Positions 37,830-45,678 of a stretch of DNA of 64,000 nt are shown piece after piece; the stretch's first letter is position 1, and each line of letters starts with the position of its first letter. Both the position numbers and the translations under genes were made by a program. The stretch covers positions 60,984-124,983 of IMG/VR virus record IMGVR_UViG_3300025914_000009; one strand, given 5' to 3'. The stretch is from a virus. The notes below the pieces were generated by a model that saw only the letters and a program-made list of their open reading frames with translations, had not been told where the DNA came from and did no database searches.

Positions 37830-38363
37830 ATGGCACGTAGAATTATCACTTACAGCACTCTTGGTGACAACATGAAAGAAGTTTTCTCTGATGCGACAAC
37901 ATGGGGGGATCTTCAGCCTGACTTAACAAGAGCAGGTGTTCGATTTGAAGGTATGAAAGCAATGACCAATCCTGGTCAGGTAACTCTGGAAAGCCTGCAG
38001 GCTGAGCTCCCTGATGGAGAATTTCAGCTGTTCATCATGCCTCAGAAGGTTAAATCTGGATATGATCTTATAGAAGATCAAGACTTGATTGATGAAGAAG
38101 ATGGAGAATCATGGAATGAGACTGATTGGAATCTGGATTATGAGAATCCTGAAGAACACATCTTTAAATCTTATAAAGATTTAGCAATTGCACGGGCTAA
38201 GAAAGCCTTTGCACTTTTAGAAAAATCTATCGGTTATTTGACAGGCACAATAAATCGTCCTGTTGGTAAACCTGGTAATGCAATACCAGCTGAAGATCCT
38301 ATTCTGGCTTCATTGAGATCAGAGGCTGCCAAGTTGCAGAAGAACATGGAGATATTTGGATAA
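37830..38363 (+). CDS. putative ubiquitin-like beta-grasp protein
   Basis: 177 aa. Residues 1-75 look like a beta-grasp: RRIITYSTLGDNMKE, helix TTWGDLQPDLTRAG, then QVTLESLQAELP and FQLFIMPQKVKSG. The order strand-strand-helix-strand-strand is that of ubiquitin and MoaD/ThiS. A C-terminal helical domain (KSYKDLAIARAKKAFALLEKS) follows, without a terminal GG; conjugation would need internal cleavage, possibly by the JAB peptidase at 39434. Assignment rests on fold-like pattern and neighbours. Confidence 0.5.
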   Translation: MARRIITYSTLGDNMKEVFSDATTWGDLQPDLTRAGVRFEGMKAMTNPGQVTLESLQAELPDGEFQLFIMPQKVKSGYDLIEDQDLIDEEDGESWNETDWNLDYENPEEHIFKSYKDLAIARAKKAFALLEKSIGYLTGTINRPVGKPGNAIPAEDPILASLRSEAAKLQKNMEIFG

Positions 38364-38371
38364 TCTAAAAT

Positions 38372-38395
38372 AGAGGGCCTTCGGGCTCTCTTTTT
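38372..38395 (+). terminator. intrinsic terminator with TTCG loop
   Basis: AGAGGGCC-TTCG-GGCTCTCT (38372-38391), 8 bp with one G-U and an extra-stable tetraloop, then TTTTC. It lies between the Ubl and E2-like genes, so Ubl would be more abundant than the enzymes. Confidence 0.75.
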
Positions 38396-38403
38396 CTTTT
38401 GTT

Positions 38404-39588
38404 ATGACAGTAAAAGAAAAGATAGAAAAGCTAATTGAGGAATCGGTTGAAGGTACTGATTTTAATGTGGTAACAGAGATAAAGGCAATGCTAAACTCAC
38501 TCTATGGTGAGGAGCGCAATCAGATAGTTAAACCATCATATGAGACTATTAAGAATAGGGCTTCAGAAGTAGGAATTGATGTGAGCAATATTGGAACATT
38601 AGCAGGTTTGACTCCTAATCAACTTCGTACCTATCTAACAAATTATGTCCCAGATGGCTTAAGTTACCAGATCATTATTCATTTCCCTGAGATCACTATA
38701 ACAAATGGCTCTCAGGAACACCTGATTCGAGATATATATGTAAGACTCTTCCTGCGTCCTAATGGTACACTATTCTCAGCAATACAAGGTATGAGGACTA
38801 CTTTCACAGAAGCAGAACTTCTATCCCAATACGTTCATTCTCATCTCCCCAAGGCAGACTTTAACTCTATAATATTCAATAACTTCTGTACAGGGATAGG
38901 TGAGATCAACCAGGTTCTTGCTCTATTGAACTCGAAATTCACATCTGCCAACTTTATGATGCTCTTAATGCATATAAAGAATTTCCTGGAATGGGAGTCT
39001 AAAGAAGGTCATCCTTACATGCTGATAGAGAATATATTCAGAAGAGACACTCGCAGAGGTAGCTATAATGGCGTTGCAGACTATATAGTTATCAAGGCAG
39101 CAGACTTGATTATGACCTGCATAAGAAATAAACTGACAGTCTCTGAAATCATGAATAAGTTCACTTTTACAGTCAGTGAAAGGAATATAGTAGCTACAGC
39201 AACTCTGGATATGGAGAAATGGATGGCAAAAGAGATGGAAAATTGGGATGTAGAGACTCTGTTTGGACACAGCTGGACTCCAAGTAACTTTGTATCCCTG
39301 AGAGATAGTGAGGGGAGGTACCACAATCTTCCCGCAGGGGTAGGGAGGTTGGTATACCAACAAGGATCAATTTTGAATTTTAAGGATCGAAATATAGAAC
39401 TTCAAATAATCGAAAGATCACAAACACAAACATATGAAACGTTCGCAAACCCAAAAATTACAAAAGAGACTTGTAAAAAGCTCTCACGAATCCTCACCAA
39501 AACAGCGCTTACCTCTGCAGGAATTAGGTCAGGTAGTGCCCTTGTTTATAGCGCCGGAACTCCAAGCTCAAATCACATATCTGTGTAG
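38404..39588 (+). CDS. putative E2-like (UBC-fold) protein
   Basis: 394 aa. After a helical lead come YQIIIHFPEITITN, the DIYVRLFLRPNG strand, then SQYVHSHLP..FNNFCTGIGEI: the pattern of beta-meander, histidine motif (HSHL) and a cysteine following a glycine-poor turn (FCTG) seen in prokaryotic E2-like proteins (HPH..FCLG). The final 50 residues overlap the JAB gene by 155 nt out of frame and look like noise. With Ubl, JAB and E1 neighbours this is the likely conjugating enzyme; Cys assignment is inference. Confidence 0.45.
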   Translation: MTVKEKIEKLIEESVEGTDFNVVTEIKAMLNSLYGEERNQIVKPSYETIKNRASEVGIDVSNIGTLAGLTPNQLRTYLTNYVPDGLSYQIIIHFPEITITNGSQEHLIRDIYVRLFLRPNGTLFSAIQGMRTTFTEAELLSQYVHSHLPKADFNSIIFNNFCTGIGEINQVLALLNSKFTSANFMMLLMHIKNFLEWESKEGHPYMLIENIFRRDTRRGSYNGVADYIVIKAADLIMTCIRNKLTVSEIMNKFTFTVSERNIVATATLDMEKWMAKEMENWDVETLFGHSWTPSNFVSLRDSEGRYHNLPAGVGRLVYQQGSILNFKDRNIELQIIERSQTQTYETFANPKITKETCKKLSRILTKTALTSAGIRSGSALVYSAGTPSSNHISV

Positions 39589-40693
39589 GGAGATCTGGAC
39601 AGATGAATGGTCAGGTATGCTCTTTTATGAGACAGTAGGTAACTTTGGAGAAGAAAACTTCCAGATAAACGCTAAAGGGCTGTTCTTATTGGATATAGGT
39701 TCAGCAGCATATACAGAGTATGATCCCAGTGATCCTGACTTAATAAAGTTCCTGATGTCTAATCCTGATGCCTTGATGATGAAAAAGGGTCATATTCATT
39801 CTCATAATAATATGGATGTTTTCTTCTCAGGCACTGATAATGGTGAACTTGTTGATAACTGCGGATTCCATAACTTTTATGTATCTCTGATTGTCAATAA
39901 TAAAAATGAGATGTGTGCCAAGATTGCCTTTAAGGCAAAGACCACTTCAGAGAATCATATAACTGTCAGTTATCTGGATCAGGAGGGAAAAGAGAGACAG
40001 AAGAGGCTCATGAACAAGAAAGAGGATGAGTCTATATATGTATACAAATGTAAGATCTTTAAACCCACAGAGGCCGTGGAGGACTCTTTTAAGGGCCGAT
40101 TTCAAGAGCTCAGAGAAGCCAAACAGTCTAAGGAAAAGTCTCGAAAAGCTTTTGAAACGGCTTATAAAGAAGGAACCTATAAAGGATTTAATGTTGACCA
40201 AAGATGGAAGCAATCAGGATTATTTGATGACGTTAAAGGATCAAGTAATCTCCCTAAGGGAAAAGAAGGGACAAAGGGCTGGACGGACGATGAAACAGTG
40301 GGATCAGGAGGAAAGAGAGCTTCAGTGGTGGAGCGAGTTGGAAATATAAAAACTGACCCAAGGGTCTATAGTATGCTCACTAAGTTACTCAGTATGGACT
40401 TCATATATGAAGGAACCCTAAGTTCTATCATGAAAAAGCTGAATAATGAGTTCTTTCCTGAGGAGGAAGAGACTACTGCATACCGTACATCTTATCAGCT
40501 TCATCTATATTGTGATGCTATTGAGACAAGAGCAACAGAGTTCTATATTGACTCTTTCCCGGAGGATTGCCAAAAGTTGCTGAATTTTGATGCTACAATG
40601 CAGAAGTGTGTTGAGATCCTGGAGACATATGATGATGAGTATCCAGAGCTTGTGTCCCATCTGACAGAATCATTAAATCTTGAATTAAATTAA
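39434..40693 (+). CDS. JAB/JAMM metallopeptidase, extended
   Basis: 419 aa. ETVGNF supplies the glutamate, GHIHSHNNMDVFFSGTD the H-x-H and S-x(7)-D zinc motif of JAMM isopeptidases. The C-terminal 220 residues (coiled-coil like QELREAKQSKEKSRKAFE, then a domain to the end) are not recognised. In bacterial ubiquitin-like systems JAB enzymes release the modifier or trim its tail. It lies directly before the E1 gene. Confidence 0.85.
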   Translation: MKRSQTQKLQKRLVKSSHESSPKQRLPLQELGQVVPLFIAPELQAQITYLCREIWTDEWSGMLFYETVGNFGEENFQINAKGLFLLDIGSAAYTEYDPSDPDLIKFLMSNPDALMMKKGHIHSHNNMDVFFSGTDNGELVDNCGFHNFYVSLIVNNKNEMCAKIAFKAKTTSENHITVSYLDQEGKERQKRLMNKKEDESIYVYKCKIFKPTEAVEDSFKGRFQELREAKQSKEKSRKAFETAYKEGTYKGFNVDQRWKQSGLFDDVKGSSNLPKGKEGTKGWTDDETVGSGGKRASVVERVGNIKTDPRVYSMLTKLLSMDFIYEGTLSSIMKKLNNEFFPEEEETTAYRTSYQLHLYCDAIETRATEFYIDSFPEDCQKLLNFDATMQKCVEILETYDDEYPELVSHLTESLNLELN

Positions 40694-40694
40694 T

Positions 40695-41423
40695 ATGTTT
40701 AAAGTCGAAGAAGTTGAATCTCAATTTGGTAGGGTAAAGGGAGCCAGTTGGTTCCCTTTGCTCTATAAAAAAGATGTAATGGTATTAGGACTAGGAGGTA
40801 TAGGAAGCTGGACAGCTCTTCTTTTATCAAGAATTGGCTGCACTTTGCATTTATTTGATATGGATAGATATGAAACACATAATATGACTGGACAGATTGT
40901 AGGGACTAAACATATTGGGGATAATAAAGCAGTGGCAGTAAGTGATGTAATATCGGAGTTTTCTCCAAATTGTAAAGTCAATTCCTATCCCCAGAGGTAT
41001 GATGAGGACAGTTTTACTAATAACATAATGATCTGTGGGTTTGATAACATGGTGGCCAGAAAAGTAGCTTTTGCTAATTGGAAGAAGAGCCTGGAAGGAT
41101 TAAGTATGGAAGATAGAACAAAGTACTTCTTCCAGGATGGAAGATTACTAGCAGAGCAGCTTCAGATATTCAGTATTTCTGGAGACTATTTAGATGGTAT
41201 ACGTGAATATGAGAGAGACTGGCTCTTTAATGATAAAGAGGTAGAGGAGGCAGAATGTACCTTTAAGCAGACTTCTCACTGCGCTGCCATGATTGCATCC
41301 CACATGGTTGGATTTTTGACTAATTGGGTATCAAATGTGGACATGGTAAGTAAGGGATTTCCTGCCATAAAGCAGGTTCCTTTCAAGTATGAATACTTGA
41401 TACCCGCAAATCTCATATCATGA
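40695..41423 (+). CDS. E1/ThiF-like ubiquitin-activating enzyme
   Basis: 242 aa. GLGGIGSWTALLLSRIGC (from G32) is the ATP-binding Rossmann motif, LFDMDRYETHNMTGQ carries the R and N-Q residues that contact ATP, and KYFFQDGRL follows; CTFKQTSHCA supplies cysteine candidates for thioester formation. ThiF-type enzymes adenylate the C-terminus of a ubiquitin-like protein. The short form fits phage E1s. It is coupled by ATGA to 41420. Confidence 0.85.
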   Translation: MFKVEEVESQFGRVKGASWFPLLYKKDVMVLGLGGIGSWTALLLSRIGCTLHLFDMDRYETHNMTGQIVGTKHIGDNKAVAVSDVISEFSPNCKVNSYPQRYDEDSFTNNIMICGFDNMVARKVAFANWKKSLEGLSMEDRTKYFFQDGRLLAEQLQIFSISGDYLDGIREYERDWLFNDKEVEEAECTFKQTSHCAAMIASHMVGFLTNWVSNVDMVSKGFPAIKQVPFKYEYLIPANLIS

Positions 41424-42145
41424 CAACACTTGATTTCAAAGATAAATTGACTGAGAATACATTCAGTTATGGTAATGATTTTGTGTATGATGAAAATACA
41501 AAGAAGTCATTTAGTTTGTATTTTAGTCGTGATAGTATCAATTACCCTTATATACTAAAGGGCGGACAGTCTAATGAGGAGGAACTTGAAGTTTCGATCT
41601 ATAGTTACCAGCTAAGAAGTAGAGTACTGAATACCAAGAAGATAAAGGAGATCATGGACAGTTCCAGGCTTCCTCTTTTATTCAATATAAAGAGAAGAAA
41701 CTATCTTCTTGGTAAAGGGTTCCTGGCTGAATATATACACGGGGAAGAAATAAACAAGATTCTCTTTGTTGCCTGTGTAGATGGCTCTAAGAGCGTGAGT
41801 TCAATGGAGCAGGTTAAGTTCTTCGTGTCTAAAGATATTTATACTGATGAACATAAAGCACTTCAGCCTGCAATAAAGGATTTCATAGGAGCTCATCCTG
41901 GAGATGTGATTATATGTAAGAATGTTTTGGACTATGTAGGAGAGAAGATTGTTTTCCCTCGGGGGGTACTTATCTCTGAGCTGATAACATACAAAGATGC
42001 TATTGTAAGAGCTACAGTAGAAAGGGAGTTTGATCTAGAGGCTCCATTAGTAGTAGATGCTACTTTTCAAGATACGACTGCACCTATAACAATTCACGCT
42101 GGTTCTTATATTGCAACTGATAATAGTACTGTTTCACCTTGGTAA
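41420..42145 (+). CDS. hypothetical protein in the Ubl cassette, 241 aa
   Basis: Coupled to the E1 gene by ATGA, so probably part of the same pathway. Contains a central domain (ILFVACVDGSKSVSSMEQV, RNYLLGKGFLAEYIHGEE) and a beta-rich end (APITIHAGSYIA). I cannot assign it; a target, adaptor or second modifier are options. Confidence 0.55.
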   Translation: MTTLDFKDKLTENTFSYGNDFVYDENTKKSFSLYFSRDSINYPYILKGGQSNEEELEVSIYSYQLRSRVLNTKKIKEIMDSSRLPLLFNIKRRNYLLGKGFLAEYIHGEEINKILFVACVDGSKSVSSMEQVKFFVSKDIYTDEHKALQPAIKDFIGAHPGDVIICKNVLDYVGEKIVFPRGVLISELITYKDAIVRATVEREFDLEAPLVVDATFQDTTAPITIHAGSYIATDNSTVSPW

Positions 42146-42151
42146 TTTTTG

Positions 42152-42159
42152 TATCTTTG
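42152..42159 (+). promoter_or_regulatory. Bacteroidetes-type -7 box TATCTTTG
   Basis: Matches TAnnTTTG and lies 4 nt before the ATG at 42164. Transcription would start at or next to the start codon. Confidence 0.6.
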
Positions 42160-42163
42160 TTGA

Positions 42164-42556
42164 ATGACAAGGTCAAAATCATATTCAAGAAACAAAGGGC
42201 ATAATTGTGAAAGGGATTTCGCTAAGAAGTTTAGAGATTTAGGATTCGAGTTCTGCAAAACCTCAAGGCAGGCAAGTAGATTACTTGATGACAGTGGAAT
42301 TGACCTTAGCGGAATCCCTCTCAATGTCCAAATTAAGTCTGGCTACAAAAAGGCCAGACCAAAGGCTGATGAACTATTTAAAGGAATGAAAGAGGTTCTA
42401 TCCAAGAACTTCCCTCCGGGAGATGGTATACATAAATACCCAAAAGTACTCATCCACAAACTGGATGGTATGGCACAGGAAAACCAACTTGTGACAATGA
42501 CATGGGAAGATTGGGTAGAGTTCCTGAAAGCTTATAAACAGGTAAAAAATCTATAA
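42164..42556 (+). CDS. PD-(D/E)xK endonuclease, Holliday-junction-resolvase-like
   Basis: 130 aa. NKGHNCERDFAKKF gives the first glutamate, DDSGIDL the metal-binding Asp, and LNVQIKSG the Q/E-x-K motif, in the order of archaeal-type resolvases and related phage nucleases. It would cut branched DNA during recombination or packaging. Has its own promoter. Confidence 0.75.
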   Translation: MTRSKSYSRNKGHNCERDFAKKFRDLGFEFCKTSRQASRLLDDSGIDLSGIPLNVQIKSGYKKARPKADELFKGMKEVLSKNFPPGDGIHKYPKVLIHKLDGMAQENQLVTMTWEDWVEFLKAYKQVKNL

Positions 42557-42557
42557 A

Positions 42558-42953
42558 ATGGGGTATAAATTATTTCTGGATGATGATAGGAACCCAGTTC
42601 ATTGTGTGACCTGGATGCATACCAGAATAGGTAGGAAGAACTCTATCTACCTTCAGAATGAATGGGTTATATGTAGAAATTACATCTGTTTTGTGAATAC
42701 CATAGAGCAAATGGGACTCCCCGACTTTATATCATTTGACCATGATTTGAGTGATACTATCTGGAGCCCTGATGAGGTATATGAAGATTCAGAAAAGACA
42801 GGCTATGAATGTGCCAAGTGGCTGGTTAACTATTGTCTCGATCATAAGCTACCACTACCTGACTTTGCCGTACATTCCCTAAACCCCGGAGGGGCAGAAA
42901 GGATTATGGGCTACCTAAAGCAAGCTGAAATATGGACAAGAAAGCAAAACTAA
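42558..42953 (+). CDS. cyclic-phosphate-processing receiver-like (cREC) protein
   Basis: 131 aa. LFLDDDRNP at the N-terminus, then ISFDHDLSD, TGYECAKWLVNYC and FAVHSLNPGGAERI: the pattern of the cREC domain, a receiver-fold family with D-D-x-R and D-H-D-L motifs predicted to process cyclic phosphates of nucleic acid ends or nucleotides. It may relate to RNA repair, fitting the many RNA elements here. Confidence 0.7.
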   Translation: MGYKLFLDDDRNPVHCVTWMHTRIGRKNSIYLQNEWVICRNYICFVNTIEQMGLPDFISFDHDLSDTIWSPDEVYEDSEKTGYECAKWLVNYCLDHKLPLPDFAVHSLNPGGAERIMGYLKQAEIWTRKQN

Positions 42954-43027
42954 TCTGGTGGATACTCCTCATTCTTGAGCTAGGATTATATACCTTTGCT
43001 GTATGGTTAATACTCAATCTCAAATGA
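42932..43027 (+). CDS. 31-aa single-pass membrane protein
   Basis: MDKKAKLIWWILLILELGLY then FAVWLILNLK: one helix with a basic start. It overlaps the cREC gene by 22 nt and the exonuclease start by ATGA, which supports that it is translated. Confidence 0.5.
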   Translation: MDKKAKLIWWILLILELGLYTFAVWLILNLK

Positions 43028-44112
43028 CAGAAGCACAGTATAGAGCACTGGACATAGACTCCTATTCCTCAATTAAGGTCTTTATTGAGGACAGAAAGAA
43101 GTATTATAAAAAATTTGTACTCAAGGAATCTGTAAGAGATGGTGATACTCCAAGTACAACCTTTGGATCTTTGGTAGATTGTCTAATGTTCACACCCGAT
43201 GAATTTGATTCCAGATTTGCACTCTCAATTTCTGACACTCCTAAGGGACAATACGCAAAGCTGATAGATGAGCTAATGAATGTAACAGAAAGATCAGTAG
43301 GGGAGTCAGGTGAAGTTACCAGAGAAATAGAGGATATGCTTGAGGAGGCTTACAATAATGTGAAATATGATAGAAATGGAACAATTGTGGATTTTAAGCG
43401 TGACAGCTTTGAGGTAGTCAAACGTAAGTTTGTGGGATCTGATCTGGAAATTTACTACAAGCAACTCAGAGAAGCTCATGGTAAAGATGTGATTGAGCCA
43501 GTAATGGTAGATAATGCCTTAAACATTATTAATGAGTTGAGAACCAATAGCATCACAGCAGAGATCATAAATATGGTAACAAACTCTAATCTGACTGTGT
43601 ATAATCAGTTCCCTATCATAGGTAATCTGAAAGACTGTTTAGGAGAAGAAATCACAGAAGAAGAATCTAAAGCTAAGTGCTTGGTAGACAAGTTAATCAT
43701 AGATCATACAGCAAGAGAAATACATATATATGATCTTAAGACTGCATGGGATAATGAAGGGGAGTTCCTGAATAATTACTTCAAGTATAAGTACTATATT
43801 CAAGCCTCTCTATATTTCTACTTAGTCGTAGAGTGGAAGAAGAAACAACCAGAGATTAAAGACTATACAGTGAGATGGCCAGCTTTTATAGTAGCTGATA
43901 GTAACAATTATAAAAGCCCTCTGATATATGTGACTGATAATACAAACATGAATCAGGGAATGAGAGGCTTCATAATAAGAGGAAAGTACTATCCAGGTGT
44001 GATAAATGCAGTTAGAGATATGATTTGGCACAAAAGAACAGGAATATGGAACATTTCGAGAGAGAACTATAGGAACAATGGGATAGTGCCAGTTAGAATA
44101 TTTGAGAATTAA
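43024..44112 (+). CDS. PD-(D/E)xK exonuclease (RecB/Cas4-like)
   Basis: 362 aa. I use the ATG at 43024, in an ATGA overlap with the small gene before it. FGSLVDCLMFTPDEF and KCLVDKLIIDHTAREIHIYDLKTAWD supply H-type lead, Asp and D-x-K motifs of RecB-like nucleases (PD-D/ExK group, as in RecE and phage exodeoxyribonuclease VIII). QASLYFYLVVEW is the QhxxY motif. It would resect ends for the annealing/recombination genes. Confidence 0.8.
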   Translation: MTEAQYRALDIDSYSSIKVFIEDRKKYYKKFVLKESVRDGDTPSTTFGSLVDCLMFTPDEFDSRFALSISDTPKGQYAKLIDELMNVTERSVGESGEVTREIEDMLEEAYNNVKYDRNGTIVDFKRDSFEVVKRKFVGSDLEIYYKQLREAHGKDVIEPVMVDNALNIINELRTNSITAEIINMVTNSNLTVYNQFPIIGNLKDCLGEEITEEESKAKCLVDKLIIDHTAREIHIYDLKTAWDNEGEFLNNYFKYKYYIQASLYFYLVVEWKKKQPEIKDYTVRWPAFIVADSNNYKSPLIYVTDNTNMNQGMRGFIIRGKYYPGVINAVRDMIWHKRTGIWNISRENYRNNGIVPVRIFEN

Positions 44113-44122
44113 AGTCAAAAAG

Positions 44123-44674
44123 ATGATAACAGAAAAGGATAAGAAGAATTGTACCACCATATTTCTGCTACCTGGTATAGGGCATACCAGACAGAAGCTG
44201 CTTCCTTATGGGTTCCTAGCTGCTTATCTGGATGATGTTAACCATGAGGTTCATTATGAGGAAGCTATATATCTCCTATTTAAGCCTGAGGACATAGCAG
44301 CTTTCCAGAAGTTTTTAGAAGATGAGTATAAGAAACCAAGTTTGATACTGGAAGATTATGATTATAGAGGAGGATACGTTGTTATTGTGTACAAGATAGA
44401 TGAGAGGTATCTCCCTGAGTATGAGTTATTTTTACAAGGTAAATATTCCAAGTTCAGACCAGAGTATATTGCTCAGTTTCCAGAAGAGATAGTCACACAA
44501 TCCCCCTCGGGGCTAACAGTAAAGCATTCTCTTCACTATCATATCTTCAATAGAACTGATAGAATAAAGGACTATTGGGAGAAGAAGATTGGGGAAAAGA
44601 TTCCCGATGATATGGAACTATGGAGCTCTCCTGATATGGACAAGGAGGTACTTGATATTATATCATTTCATTAA
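44123..44674 (+). CDS. conserved Bacteroidetes-phage protein, 183 aa
   Basis: I chose ATG 44123 (MITEKDKK) over an upstream TTG. TIFLLPGIG, GFLAAYLDDV, YLLFKPEDIAAFQKFLEDE and ILEDYDYRGGYVVIVYK form a pattern recurring in Bacteroidetes phages with no known role. Soluble alpha/beta. Confidence 0.6.
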   Translation: MITEKDKKNCTTIFLLPGIGHTRQKLLPYGFLAAYLDDVNHEVHYEEAIYLLFKPEDIAAFQKFLEDEYKKPSLILEDYDYRGGYVVIVYKIDERYLPEYELFLQGKYSKFRPEYIAQFPEEIVTQSPSGLTVKHSLHYHIFNRTDRIKDYWEKKIGEKIPDDMELWSSPDMDKEVLDIISFH

Positions 44675-44687
44675 AAATTATCATAAT

Positions 44688-45059
44688 ATGGCAGTATTTC
44701 CAACACTTGATTTTGTACAAATAAAAGCGAGGTATCCAAAGGCACTGGCAAAGATTCAGAAGTGGGTATTTGAGCAACCAGAACTGCAGAGTGTTACTGA
44801 TGAGTTTGTTGATCCAAAGAACCCCGAGAAGTCAAAGGAGATGTTTGTAGGCTTAATGATCCAGATGGATCCCAGGAAGTTGTATGATATCTTTGATTCA
44901 TTTAACATCTTCATTTCAGTCTCAAAAGGAGAGCTAGATTCATTCAGGTCTCATGTGCTTGGAGAAGATCTCCATGGAGGAAACATTGGCTCTAGTAGGC
45001 ACGAGGCTGAGGTTTCAGCCTTTCATGATGCATTTGAATTACTTGAAAAACAATCGTAA
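44688..45059 (+). CDS. hypothetical protein, 123 aa
   Basis: ATG 44688 follows ATTATCATAAT. Contains helix-rich FPTLDFVQIKARYPKALAK and a C-terminal HEAEVSAFHDAFELLE motif common in small phage proteins. Function unknown. Confidence 0.55.
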   Translation: MAVFPTLDFVQIKARYPKALAKIQKWVFEQPELQSVTDEFVDPKNPEKSKEMFVGLMIQMDPRKLYDIFDSFNIFISVSKGELDSFRSHVLGEDLHGGNIGSSRHEAEVSAFHDAFELLEKQS

Positions 45060-45060
45060 T

Positions 45061-45402
45061 ATGAGTTACCTAGATCGAATGTATGAAGCTGAAGAGGCAA
45101 AGGAGAAAAAGGCTCTAAGATATAACCAGGGGAAACCACAATGGTCTATGGTTCACTTTAGATCACTAGAGCCTATGGTCAAAGTACTTATGTATGGTGC
45201 AAATAAATATGCGAGAGATAACTGGAAAAAAGGATTGAACAGACAAGAGATTCTGGACAGCATGCAGAGGCATCTGGCAGCCTTGATTGATGGTCAGGAG
45301 ATTGATCCTGAGAGCCAAGAACATCATATTGGCCACATCATGTGCAACTGCCTTTTCTATTCCTACTTTAATATTGTAGGTGGAGAATTATCTTCCAAAT
45401 AA
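45061..45402 (+). CDS. dATP/dGTP diphosphohydrolase-like protein
   Basis: 113 aa. ALRYNQGKPQWSMVHF, VLMYGANKYARDNWKKG, SMQRHLAALIDGQEID and HHIGHIMCNCLFYSYF match the phage domain annotated as dATP/dGTP diphosphohydrolase, including the conserved E/H residues of an all-alpha pyrophosphatase. It would adjust the dNTP pool or block base misincorporation. Confidence 0.75.
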   Translation: MSYLDRMYEAEEAKEKKALRYNQGKPQWSMVHFRSLEPMVKVLMYGANKYARDNWKKGLNRQEILDSMQRHLAALIDGQEIDPESQEHHIGHIMCNCLFYSYFNIVGGELSSK

Positions 45403-45463
45403 CTTGTCTGGTTATGGGTTTGTGAGGTATATTTGAAGTTTTCATCACTAAACCTTTTACACC

Positions 45464-45610
45464 ATGGCAGAATATAAACCTGCACTAAATGAGGCAGAAT
45501 ATATTAGAATAGAAGAGCTTATGAAAGAGCTCGTAAGTGTACAACTTAAGGAAGATCAATTGAAAAAAGAACTTCGAAAGTTGGTTTATAAGACGGAATA
45601 CCCAAGATAA
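45464..45610 (+). CDS. 48-aa helical protein
   Basis: MAEYKPALNEAEYIRIEELM then a lysine/glutamate helix (KEDQLKKELRKLVYK). Probably a short coiled coil. Followed by a terminator. Function unknown. Confidence 0.5.
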   Translation: MAEYKPALNEAEYIRIEELMKELVSVQLKEDQLKKELRKLVYKTEYPR

Positions 45611-45630
45611 TTGGGAAGTTGTGTTTGTGT

Positions 45631-45662
45631 GGGGCTGGATTTCTATCTGGCCCCATTTTTTT
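45631..45662 (+). terminator. intrinsic terminator with TTCT loop
   Basis: GGGGCTGGAT-TTCT-ATCTGGCCCC, 10 bp with two G-U pairs, then A and seven Ts. It insulates the recA transcript. Confidence 0.8.
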
Positions 45663-45664
45663 CG

Positions 45665-45672
45665 TAAATTTG
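45665..45672 (+). promoter_or_regulatory. Bacteroidetes-type -7 box TAAATTTG
   Basis: Matches TAnnTTTG, lies just after a terminator and 6 nt before the recA ATG (45679). A nearly leaderless recA message is implied. Confidence 0.65.
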
Positions 45673-45678
45673 TATACT

